Assembly: GCA_938002705.1 (NCBI GenBank) | Contig: CALLAG010000406.1 | Coordinates: forward strand, 1 to 17,036 | Origin: an uncultured Saprospiraceae bacterium | Lineage (GTDB): Bacteria > Bacteroidota > Bacteroidia > Chitinophagales > Saprospiraceae | Direction: 5' to 3' | Length of the DNA: 17,036 nucleotides | Shown here: positions 8,251-14,733 of the stretch, in pieces | Layout: every line of letters starts with the position of its first letter | Position numbering within the stretch: the first letter of the stretch is position 1 | The notes under the pieces: model-generated | Databases searched by the model: none | The model's input: the letters and a program-made list of their open reading frames with translations, nothing else | What the model was told of the DNA's origin: nothing | Made by a program: the position numbers and the translations under genes

Positions 8251-8294
8251 GAGTTAAGTATTGAAGTGAATTAATAACGTAATGTTAATTACCT

Positions 8295-8450
8295 ATGCAA
8301 CTCATTGAAGAATATCTCTTCATAAAACGTAATGTCGTCCATGGTCCTATAGCACTCGATGTGTCGATGGACTCTCAGGTCTTTGAGTATGATATTTCAT
8401 ATAGATCTGTACTCGGAGACGTTACATATAATATTAAGCTTGGTTTTTAG
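8295..8450 (+). CDS. small protein of 51 aa, unknown function
   Basis: ATG at 8295 opens a 51-codon frame closed by TAG at 8448-8450. It starts MQLIEEYLFIKRNVVHG and ends GDVTYNIKLGF. The composition is protein-like: balanced Asp, Glu, Lys and Arg, alternating hydrophobic and polar residues suggesting beta strands, and no membrane segment. A stop lies just upstream in frame (8286-8288), which fixes the start. A -7 box is 44 bases before the ATG and the flippase ATG follows 20 bases after the stop, so the two are probably co-transcribed. I do not recognise a family. It could also be the surviving end of a longer, decayed gene. Confidence 0.5.
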   Translation: MQLIEEYLFIKRNVVHGPIALDVSMDSQVFEYDISYRSVLGDVTYNIKLGF

Positions 8451-8470
8451 AAGAAAAACACCTCATAGTA

Positions 8471-9451
8471 ATGAATAAAGATATCTGGAAATCCTTAGTA
8501 GGTGTAATTATAGGCGCAATATTTATGTACTTGACGCTCAAGGATACCCCACTTGATGACATCGTGACTAACCTTAAGGCTTCTAAGCCACTATGGATCA
8601 TAGTGTCGGGTATTATATTAGGTTTTGTTTTTCTTTTTCGTGCCTTACGATGGAATGTGATGCTCGATAATATCGGGTACAAAATTAAAGATTCTCATAT
8701 TCTCTATTATACCCTCTATGGATATCTCCTTAATTCATTTACACCAAAATTCGGAGAAGTGCTCCGCTGTACTGCGCTTGCTAAAGATGCGGATATCCCT
8801 GTACCGGCAAGTTTAGGGTCAGTGATCATGGAGCGTGTATATGATATTGTAGTCTTATTAATAGGATTATCGATTGTAGGATTGATGGAAGCGGAACGGC
8901 TTGGAGATTTGTTCGGTGAGGCTTATGGCTTTGTCCAAGAACAATTTTTAGGTAGTACGACGAATCTTATAATAGCAGGAGTGATAGGCTTCTTATCGCT
9001 TGTCGTTATGATAATGGTACTTAAGAAAATACAGTTATTCCATAAGGTTAAAGGCTTCGTCACAGAATTAATGCAGAGCGTACTCTCAAGTATAAAGATG
9101 AAACGATTCCCTATCTTTCTCATGCATACCATCATCATATGGATATTACTCGTCCTACTTAATTATGTATTCTTACTGGCGATACCACAGACTGCGGAGC
9201 TTAATATCTACTTTGCTGTGATCATACTATTCGTAGGAGCTATAGGGTGGGCACTACCATCGCCTAATGGAATAGGGACGACCCACTTTATCATCTTACA
9301 GTTGTTCCTCGTATTCGGCCTATCAGAAGCAGGCGCAGTAACCTTCGGCCTATTGTCTAATGGATTAATATTGATCTATACGATACTATACGGATTAGTG
9401 GCTATTGGGATTAAGGCTTTTGGTGGTAAATGGCAGCCGGTAAGGGAGTAG
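8471..9451 (+). CDS. flippase-like integral membrane protein (LPG synthase TM / UPF0104 family)
   Basis: A 326-aa inner-membrane protein with about seven to eight hydrophobic segments. Visible ones include GVIIGAIFMYL, IIVSGIILGFVFLF, IVVLLIGLSIVGLM, LIIAGVIGFLSLVVMIMVL, IIIWILLVLLNYVFLLAI and LSNGLILIYTILYGLVAIGI. Family hallmarks are the first-loop RALRWNVML, NSFTPKFGEVLRCTAL, and the late loop GWALPSPNGIGTTHF, which matches the PxPGGIG-like motif. This is the transmembrane domain of lysylphosphatidylglycerol synthases, but the C-terminal aminoacyl-transferase domain is absent. Stand-alone members are therefore annotated as putative lipid or polyprenol-linked flippases; the substrate is unknown. 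It follows the 51-aa ORF by 20 bases. Confidence 0.85.
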   Translation: MNKDIWKSLVGVIIGAIFMYLTLKDTPLDDIVTNLKASKPLWIIVSGIILGFVFLFRALRWNVMLDNIGYKIKDSHILYYTLYGYLLNSFTPKFGEVLRCTALAKDADIPVPASLGSVIMERVYDIVVLLIGLSIVGLMEAERLGDLFGEAYGFVQEQFLGSTTNLIIAGVIGFLSLVVMIMVLKKIQLFHKVKGFVTELMQSVLSSIKMKRFPIFLMHTIIIWILLVLLNYVFLLAIPQTAELNIYFAVIILFVGAIGWALPSPNGIGTTHFIILQLFLVFGLSEAGAVTFGLLSNGLILIYTILYGLVAIGIKAFGGKWQPVRE

Positions 9452-9604
9452 TTTTTATATTTTGGTTAGAATAATGTCCGTCAGTATAAATCGTGTTATC
9501 ATGGTAGGGTAGATATGCTATTACCTTCTGATGTTTAGGCTGTGTGCTTTGTGTTTTACTTCCTGTTGAGTGTGTAATATAAAGTTGATCCAATGTTAGT
9601 ATTT
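9452..9604 (-). other. intergenic stretch, nothing recognised
   Basis: This gap lies between the flippase stop and the decayed kinase fragment. A minus-strand open frame without ATG (9593 down into the antisense of the flippase gene) has a composition rich in Thr, Gln, His and Tyr and resembles no family. No terminator-like hairpin was found for the flippase gene. Confidence 0.4.
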
Positions 9605-9784
9605 ATATCTACCCGAAATCTACCACTGTAGTGATTGACTATTTTTTTTACTGATAGCTAATCCAATTTCATTACCAGTGTTCTGCTACACGGCATCATT
9701 GGTACCAATTAAGAAGAGATCAAATATTTTTGGACTCATAGAACCTGGAATCCCTCCAGAATTTACTCTTTGCTTAGTCGCTAA
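9605..9784 (-). pseudogene. decayed histidine kinase, ATPase-domain fragment
   Basis: Read on the minus strand, 9784 to 9605 gives a recognisable piece of a HATPase_c domain: VNSGGIPGSMSPKIFDLF (G1 box and following helix), then GTNDAV, an in-frame TAG (9686-9688), then QNTGNEIGLAISKK (G2 box), and a second TAG (9620-9622). It aligns with the C-terminal part of the intact kinase at 11220-13343 (NSGGIPDYILPTLFDLF and NSGNGIGLAICKK). Tandem TAA codons lie just upstream (9785-9790), and the Gly expected in NGIGLA is Glu. The N-terminal half of the ATPase domain, the dimerisation helices and the sensor are all missing. This is a relic of a related kinase, not an expressed gene. The 12-bp palindrome ATTGGTACCAAT (9698-9709) sits inside it. 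Confidence 0.7.
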
Positions 9785-9816
9785 TTATTACAAACGGGAT
9801 GATTACCTGTACTCAA

Positions 9817-10686
9817 CTAAATCTTAATGACCTTGGCAGTTGTTACTCTGCCCATAGAATAGATCTTTATTAAATATACACCTGAGTTCAAATGAGATAT
9901 ATCTGTAGAAAGTGATCTTGAGTTTGTATTACGATTAAAGACCTCTTGTCCACTAACATTGAATATGCTCACTTGGTCTACAAGTGTTTCTGAAGTGATG
10001 GTTATTTCGTTAATGACTGGGTTCGGAAAGATGCTGATGTTCTGCGGCTCAGCTTCAGTGGTACTGAGGACTAACTCGCAATCTCCAAAATAAAATTGAG
10101 CTACTGTCTCTATGCGTGAATTATCTGGGTTTTGTAATTCGATACGTTCTATAGCTTCTACTGATGAGAAGCCAACGAACTGAGCGATATTACTTGCGTC
10201 ATAAGTAACTGTTTGTAGTAAGTCTGTCGACACGCCATATATTCTCATATCTATTGCTCCTTCACCTATGGGTGAGTATAAGTCGAATGCTATATTATGT
10301 ACAGGATTAACTCCGGTAAAGAGCACATGAGTAGAAGAGAAAAAATTGTTTGATGATATTCCCGGATCTGGAAGACCAAAGAAAGGACCACTATTTATAT
10401 AAATCATTGTAGCTCCTACACTGGCACCACTATTTGTAAAAATTACGCCTTCTTGTATTTCTCCAGCAGGAAAACATTCTCCCTCCAGCGAACTGACAGC
10501 TGTTCCGCATCGTAAGAAATCATCAACAGGTCCTCCTTCAAAATCTTCAAATGTAAGCGAACCAGGATTAGGACATACTGCTAAAAATGTATCCAGCGTT
10601 GTATAAAATACAATAGAGTCTTGCTGAGCTACAAGGGATAAAGTAGACTGCAAAAAAAGTAAAGTTAAAAATGTAACCTTGTTCAT
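9817..10686 (-). CDS. secreted protein with T9SS type A sorting domain
   Basis: A 289-aa exported protein. The signal peptide ends near LVAQ-QDS (about residue 21). The body (about 22-215) is beta-rich and Gly/Ser/Asn-rich, with LTFEDFEGG near its start and four well-spaced cysteines (CPNPG, RCGT, ECFP, DCELV) that could form disulfides; I do not recognise a catalytic domain. Residues 217-289 are a T9SS type A C-terminal sorting domain: ISIFPNPVINEITI, IFNVSGQEVF, LNSGVYLIKI and a terminal KVIKI. After crossing the outer membrane through the T9SS, this tail would be cleaved and the protein released or attached to the surface. It has its own -7 box. Function beyond surface delivery is unknown. 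Confidence 0.82.
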   Translation of the reverse strand: MNKVTFLTLLFLQSTLSLVAQQDSIVFYTTLDTFLAVCPNPGSLTFEDFEGGPVDDFLRCGTAVSSLEGECFPAGEIQEGVIFTNSGASVGATMIYINSGPFFGLPDPGISSNNFFSSTHVLFTGVNPVHNIAFDLYSPIGEGAIDMRIYGVSTDLLQTVTYDASNIAQFVGFSSVEAIERIELQNPDNSRIETVAQFYFGDCELVLSTTEAEPQNISIFPNPVINEITITSETLVDQVSIFNVSGQEVFNRNTNSRSLSTDISHLNSGVYLIKIYSMGRVTTAKVIKI

Positions 10687-10703
10687 ATTTAAGAATCTTT
10701 GGT

Positions 10704-10711
10704 CAAATGTA
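10704..10711 (-). promoter_or_regulatory. -7 element for the T9SS cargo gene
   Basis: On the minus strand the sequence is TACATTTG, an exact TAnnTTTG match, ending about 17 bases before the ATG at 10686. No TTG box was found at the -33 distance. Confidence 0.45.
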
Positions 10712-10863
10712 ATACGTATTTTTCATTTTGTCATCTGCTGCACATCCAGCTTCCATTGTTTTTAATAAAATTTGTTTGATCCGTCAGGAATTAATTTCTT
10801 CAACGTAAGCATTAGAATTTTGTTTGTAATCTTTCTTATACCCATTATCTTTCTCGCTGAATT

Positions 10864-11124
10864 TCAAAAAATTTGCTGTACAAACTGTGATCTCGCTTTT
10901 CCATTATTTGGAATGCGTTTAAGATTGCAATAATCGATAAGCTTACCTAAGTCAACTTCAATATCAACAACTTTAAGCCCTTGGGCGATTAAACCTTTTT
11001 TAGCTTTTAAATAATCTCTATGCCAATCACTCCAAGAGTCATGCATGCTCTCTTTGTCTTCAATAATTTCAAGGAGTCTTTTCCAATCTTCCTTACGGTA
11101 GTATGCAATTTTTACGCCTATCAT
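10864..11124 (-). CDS. conserved small protein of 86 aa, unknown function
   Basis: This small cytoplasmic protein has no signal peptide or membrane segment. It opens MIGVKIAYYRKEDWKRLLEI, continues MHDSWSDWHRDYLKAKKGL, then VVDIEVDLGKLIDYC, and closes IPNNGKARSQFVQ. The balanced charge, Trp/Tyr positions and predicted alpha/beta alternation are those of a real folded domain. I recall similar short proteins in other Bacteroidota and some other bacteria, but not a named function. It follows the sensor kinase gene on the same strand by about 95 bases that contain a 7-bp hairpin, so co-transcription is uncertain. A role linked to the kinase cannot be inferred from sequence alone. Confidence 0.7.
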   Translation of the reverse strand: MIGVKIAYYRKEDWKRLLEIIEDKESMHDSWSDWHRDYLKAKKGLIAQGLKVVDIEVDLGKLIDYCNLKRIPNNGKARSQFVQQIF

Positions 11125-11148
11125 TTGTTTAATTTTTTTATACGATAT

Positions 11149-11173
11149 AACGGTAGTTCGTGAAAGTACCGTT
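11149..11173 (-). promoter_or_regulatory. 7-bp hairpin between the kinase and the 86-aa gene
   Basis: AACGGTA (11149-11155) and TACCGTT (11167-11173) are perfect inverted repeats with an 11-base loop. It could be a weak terminator for the kinase gene or an operator for the 86-aa gene. No T-run follows on the minus strand. The word TACGATA occurs on both sides (near 11141 and 11193). Confidence 0.3.
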
Positions 11174-11219
11174 TCTTAAAAGTAATAAAAAATGTACGAT
11201 ACTACATGAGAGCTATTTG

Positions 11220-13343
11220 TTATCGTTTACTGGAAGAGGATAATGTAAAATGAAATGTGGAGCCATGTGGCTCAACCTTAACCCAAATGTCACCACCATA
11301 ATATGAGATAATTTTTTTGCAAATCGCTAAACCAATTCCGTTACCAGAATTTTTATCCGAAGAAGAGAATAGATCAAATAGAGTAGGTAATATGTAATCC
11401 GGGATGCCTCCAGAATTATCCGATACTATAATTTCATATAGCTCATGATTCTGAATCCTATAATCTATAGTGATTATAGAATCGTTTTCTGTTTTGTTAT
11501 GTACGATACTATTCTTTATCAAATTTTGAAAAAGTGGAATCAGTAACGATTGGTGACCACTTACTGTCGGAAGGTTTTTTGCTATAATTATTTGAGATCG
11601 AGACTTGCTTGTCATGTCAAATAGTAATGACTTAACTTTTTCCACAATGACATTTAGGTCAACGGGTTCTTCTGCAGGAAGATTGGTTCCAATTTTAGAT
11701 AAGTTAAGCAAGTCATCTATCATCGTAGATAATTGACTTACACTTGAAGTAATAAAATTCAAATACTCAATACTTTTATCATCAAAATCGCTGTGTGACC
11801 TCTTTAATAGTAATGCGAATGAACTGGCTGTTCGAATTGGGGCTTTAAGATCGTGTGCAGCGACTGCAGCAAAATTTTCTAAGTATTTAATTGTTTCGTT
11901 CTGGTTGAGTATAGCCGTATGCAGTTGTTTGTTTTTGTTTGTGATTATCTCATTAAGTTTGGCAATCTTTTTCTTTTTTTTCTGAATATAGAATAAAATG
12001 AATGTTATAAGTGTAATGAGGCATAGAGCACCGATTAAGGTACTATAAAGTTTATTTCTTTCTCTTTTTCTCTCGTCTATTTCTCTTTCAGTTGTTTGCT
12101 TATATGTATTAGCCTCCTCTAATAAATTTGCTGCTAACCTTATGTCTGCCTGCTTGTCAAAATCCTCAGCGGTACTGTTTTTATTAAATTTGCTCAAGTA
12201 GAGGTAAGCATTTTCATAGTCTTCTCTCGCATGATATAAGTTAGATAGGTCTTGATTCAACTTTGGATTTGGAATGTATGTCTCTACATCTATAGCCATC
12301 CTATAATATTTCTCTGCTGCGTCGTATTCCTTATTTTCAATATAACAATCCGCAATGCCAACATAGCTATCATGGACACCTTTAGTGTCGTCTTTTTCAT
12401 TGGAGATTGTAAGTCCTTTCTTGAAATAGTAAATAGCCGAATCTTGCTTATTAGTCATTAAATAAGCATTACCTAGACTATTGTACAAATAACCTATCTC
12501 AGAATTTTTTTCATCTTCCTTTTGATTTATTACCTTGACACATAACCCTATGCATTCTTCATAGTTTTCTATTTGCGAATAACTATCAATCAAGCCGTAG
12601 TAGCTGTAATTCTTTATTTTGTCATAGCCTTGGTCAATTGCCACATTGATATTCTGAGAAAAAAGATCAATAGCTTTTTTATGTTCTCCAATTTTATTGT
12701 AGGCTACTCCTAAATCTATGCTGTATTGCAGAAATTTCATATCAAGCGAATCCACAAATGACAGACTGACTTCATAGCTTTTAAGAGCGGTTAGAATATT
12801 ACCCTTATTCATGTTATAATAGCCCCATAAATTATAATAATATGCTTTCGACAGATTTTTGTCCGAGTTTATAAATGATTGTTTTGCTTTATTGATATAT
12901 AAATTGAATTGTTCGTTGTGTCCAGTCAGATATGCTCTTTCTGCTATTTTTGTGTAGTACAATATTTTGTCTACTTCTTTACCTAATTTATGGGTGTTCG
13001 CTTGTATAAGTGAGTCTGCAAATTGGCTGTGCTTATCTTTATATAAGGAGAATATGGCAGTGGTGATATTATTCATTCCATCCTTCTCCTCAAGTCTACA
13101 AGCACCCATGATTTTTTCAGCATATACTTTAGTAGAATCTAAGTTTTTTTCCGAAGAATATATTTCAAATATCGAATTCAGGATTGAGCATCTCGATGAT
13201 TCTGTAATCTTTAGACTTAGCTCTGACTTAAGACTATCTATGTTAGATGCATGGAGAGTGTTATTATATAATAATACCAGAATAGAGATAATGTATAATG
13301 ATCGAAAATGAAAATTTATATTTTTTGATTTAACTTTTTTCAT
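11220..13343 (-). CDS. TPR-containing sensor histidine kinase
   Basis: A 707-aa membrane sensor kinase. An N-terminal signal or anchor segment (about 14-33) is followed by some 370 residues of tetratricopeptide-like helical repeats (for example AYYYNLWGYYNMNKG, LQYSIDLGVAYNKIGEHKKA, LYNSLGNAYLMTNKQDSA, AEKYYRMAI), expected in the periplasm. A transmembrane helix lies at 433-453, followed by a basic coiled linker. The HisKA domain contains AAHDLKAPIRTA with phospho-acceptor His497. The ATPase domain shows the N box ending at Asn611, G1 DNSGGIP from residue 642, and G2 GNGIGLA from 667. All catalytic boxes are intact. There is no receiver domain and no neighbouring response regulator, so it is an orphan kinase. 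Base composition is markedly AT-rich: 17 G+C in the 60 bases 12421-12480, against 28 in the 60 bases 9241-9300. Confidence 0.9.
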   Translation of the reverse strand: MKKVKSKNINFHFRSLYIISILVLLYNNTLHASNIDSLKSELSLKITESSRCSILNSIFEIYSSEKNLDSTKVYAEKIMGACRLEEKDGMNNITTAIFSLYKDKHSQFADSLIQANTHKLGKEVDKILYYTKIAERAYLTGHNEQFNLYINKAKQSFINSDKNLSKAYYYNLWGYYNMNKGNILTALKSYEVSLSFVDSLDMKFLQYSIDLGVAYNKIGEHKKAIDLFSQNINVAIDQGYDKIKNYSYYGLIDSYSQIENYEECIGLCVKVINQKEDEKNSEIGYLYNSLGNAYLMTNKQDSAIYYFKKGLTISNEKDDTKGVHDSYVGIADCYIENKEYDAAEKYYRMAIDVETYIPNPKLNQDLSNLYHAREDYENAYLYLSKFNKNSTAEDFDKQADIRLAANLLEEANTYKQTTEREIDERKRERNKLYSTLIGALCLITLITFILFYIQKKKKKIAKLNEIITNKNKQLHTAILNQNETIKYLENFAAVAAHDLKAPIRTASSFALLLKRSHSDFDDKSIEYLNFITSSVSQLSTMIDDLLNLSKIGTNLPAEEPVDLNVIVEKVKSLLFDMTSKSRSQIIIAKNLPTVSGHQSLLIPLFQNLIKNSIVHNKTENDSIITIDYRIQNHELYEIIVSDNSGGIPDYILPTLFDLFSSSDKNSGNGIGLAICKKIISYYGGDIWVKVEPHGSTFHFTLSSSSKR

Positions 13344-13956
13344 TTAATAATTAGTGTATTGGTTGTAATGTTTTGTTAATTGTCTACAATTATGTTTAGT
13401 TTTTTCAATATATAATAACTCATTTTACTAATTCAAATTACAAGGGTTATGATTAATGATGTCCTATCTCAATGACCAGGGAGACCAGGCTACAAGCGAA
13501 ACTGTTTCATCTTGATAATTGGCTGCTGACTTATAATATATACTTTACTTTCCTCAGCCGCCTTTTATCATTTTACTCATTTTTCTATATTCTCTCTTCT
13601 GCGTTCTCACTGGTTGTTTCATACTGGTATTTTGAGTATTTCACGCAGATTGTCAAAATCATTAATGGTCTTAAATCCAGACTATGAAATAGGGTTTTCA
13701 GAGTTTTGTTTTTACAAAAAAAAAACTATGAAGAGAAAACACATGAAGAGCAATTTCGCAACCTTAGCCATCATACTTATCAGTGTAAGTTAATTCATGG
13801 CCACAAGCAGGCCATAAAAATAACGTTTATTAAAATTAATCAAAAATGTGAGATCCTATGTGACAGCTTTAGAAGTGATATTGATTTTAACTTTCTGTGA
13901 TCGCTGGGAGGAGGGGAGTGATGACAATACTCTCATAAGGTGTAGAGTTTTATTTT
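13344..13956 (+). other. gene-poor stretch upstream of the kinase; gene debris possible
   Basis: No intact gene is convincing. A + strand frame at 13472-13687 (71 codons, ATG) encodes a basic start, a long hydrophobic aromatic-rich middle and an amphipathic end. It may be a small membrane protein, but the pyrimidine-rich strand makes hydrophobic frames likely by chance. An inverted repeat, ATGGCC and GGCCAT around a 7-base loop, lies near 13797-13816. The kinase promoter must be in the first ~100 bases (AT-rich), but no exact TAnnTTTG box was seen. Confidence 0.4.
13729..13794 (+). pseudogene. orphan signal-peptide-like micro-ORF
   Basis: ATG at 13729 (a second in-frame ATG is at 13744) encodes a basic head, MKRKHMKSN, a hydrophobic core, LAIILISVS, and then TAA, only 21 codons. 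It resembles the front end of a secreted-protein gene cut off right after its leader. No continuing frame with family resemblance follows. It may be a truncated gene or a chance frame. Confidence 0.25.
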
Positions 13957-14100
13957 TAGTAGGCATTTGCATTGTCTTTTCTAAAGTTAGCGATTGTTTT
14001 GTAGCACGGCATCTGTCTACCTATCAGACGCTATAGATCTACGTTCACTCTACATGCTTTGGCCAAATCAACAAATGAAGTTCTGCTATAAAAATATAGA
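13957..14100 (-). mobile_element. relic of an IS1182-like transposase gene
   Basis: On the minus strand, 14100 down to about 13957 reads LYFYSRTSFVDLAKACRVNV, DL, a TAG stop (14031-14033), RLIGRQMP, then CYKTIANFRKDNANAY and TAA (13956-13958). The words R-x-S-S-R-x-L-E-x-A, N-V-E-L-M-W-L and K-T-I-A-D-F-R-K-D-N-x-x-A are the conserved N-terminal core of IS1182-family transposases, and they appear here in the right order and spacing. The stop falls at the usual Met-Trp position, and the catalytic DDE region and C-terminus are not recognisable nearby. This is a heavily eroded insertion-sequence remnant; its ends cannot be placed, although the repeats to its right may be related. Confidence 0.7.
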
Positions 14101-14177
14101 TTATTTTTATCTAGCTATAGGCTCATCCGTTTATTCTGTTTTAATTATTGTCCGGATATTATTTTGAATATTTTTTA

Positions 14178-14202
14178 TGTGACTATTGGCTTTTAAGTAC
14201 CT
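14178..14202 (+). repeat. repeat copy A, left arm of a 25-bp inverted pair
   Basis: TGTGACTATT followed by GGCTTTTAAGTACCT. The last 15 bases are a perfect reverse complement of 14657-14671; over 25 bases the two arms differ at 2 positions. A T-rich run precedes it (14171-14176). It resembles a terminal inverted repeat. Confidence 0.65.
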
Positions 14203-14338
14203 GCAGCGATTGAATGGATTAAGTCAAATCAATACAGCAATTCGATGCCGCTGCTGCTACACATCATGTTGAAATGACTCGGCTTCAATAACATTTTAGA
14301 TCAATAAGTTACAGCGTCAATGCTATGAATTCTTGTAA

Positions 14339-14400
14339 TTTTTTATGTGACTATCAGTTATTAGGTACCTATGTCTAAAAGAAAATAATTCACTGAAAGT
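14339..14400 (+). repeat. repeat copy B with extended downstream similarity
   Basis: It begins TTTTTTATGTGACTAT and continues to GGTACCT (14364-14370), the same pattern as copy A with changes in the middle. The following bases, through AGAAAATAATT and ACTGA, also resemble those after copy C, so B and C appear to be two diverged copies of a longer unit about 258 bp apart. Confidence 0.55.
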
Positions 14401-14406
14401 ATTCAG

Positions 14407-14590
14407 TATTCCACCCTTTTTAATTTCCCTCCGAAGGGAGAAAATTACTTCAGCTGTTGTTAGAACTTTAGTTTTCTACATATAGATTGAAGACTTTTCT
14501 ATTCCAGAATAGTAAGTAAGATTTAATATTATTAATCTGTCCCAAGCATTACAGTTCCCTCCGCTGGCGAAGGTTAGGAGGTGGAATCTT
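14407..14590 (+). repeat. short CCCTCCG repeats and enclosing inverted repeat
   Basis: TTCCCTCCG occurs at 14425-14433, directly followed by AAGGGA to form a small hairpin, and again at 14555-14563, followed by CTGGCGAAGG. An 8-bp inverted repeat, ATTCCACC (14408-14415) and GGTGGAAT (14580-14587), encloses both. Similar CCCTCCG/GGCGAAGG-type intergenic repeats are familiar from Bacteroidota genomes. The region has no open reading frame of note. Confidence 0.45.
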
Positions 14591-14597
14591 AATAATG

Positions 14598-14656
14598 TTT
14601 TATATGACTACTGATTATCATATACCTAAAGACCTATTAGAAAATAAATTAACTTG
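14598..14656 (+). repeat. repeat copy C
   Basis: Reads GTTTTATATGACTACTGATT and on to ATACCTA (14622-14628), then AGAAAATAAATTAACTTGA. This is the most diverged forward copy, recognised by TGACTA, the TACCTA end and the shared downstream flank with copy B. Confidence 0.5.
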
Positions 14657-14681
14657 AGGTACTTAAAAGCCGTTAGTCACA
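14657..14681 (-). repeat. repeat copy D, right arm of the inverted pair
   Basis: AGGTACTTAAAAGCC followed by GTTAGTCACA is the inverse of copy A and lies 454 bases from it. With copy C, only about 30 bases to its left, it can also form an imperfect local hairpin. Confidence 0.65.
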
Positions 14682-14691
14682 ATTTATTATA

Positions 14692-14708
14692 GAAAAGGCT
14701 TCGTGCCT
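14692..14708 (-). terminator. weak terminator of the T9SS cargo gene
   Basis: On the minus strand AGGC, loop ACGAA, GCCT is followed by TTTC, about 23 bases after the stop codon. The stem is only 4 bp, so this is tentative. Confidence 0.3.
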
Positions 14709-14733
14709 AATAGCCGATAGTCATAATATTTTA
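14705..14733 (-). repeat. repeat copy E, overlapping the end of a T9SS cargo gene
   Basis: On the minus strand it reads ATTATGACTATCGGCTATTAGG, shown here in parts as ATTATGACTATC and GGCTATTAGGC. It shares TGACTAtcGGCTnTTAgG with the other copies. It includes the TAA stop of the gene ending at 14731. Confidence 0.5.

Noticed and set aside
9411..9593. 60-codon minus-strand frame beginning with TTG
   Set aside because: It overlaps the flippase gene in antisense, has no ATG, and its Thr/Gln/His-rich translation matches nothing known.
9698..9709. 12-bp palindrome ATTGGTACCAAT as a possible operator
   Set aside because: It lies within the decayed kinase fragment, far from any gene start, so it is more likely coincidental.
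13706..13900. 64-codon + strand frame rich in Lys and Gln
   Set aside because: It overlaps the signal-peptide-like frame in another phase and begins in an A-rich run; the composition looks like chance.
13848..14036. 62-codon + strand frame with a hydrophobic stretch
   Set aside because: It is the opposite strand of the transposase relic, which explains the open frame.
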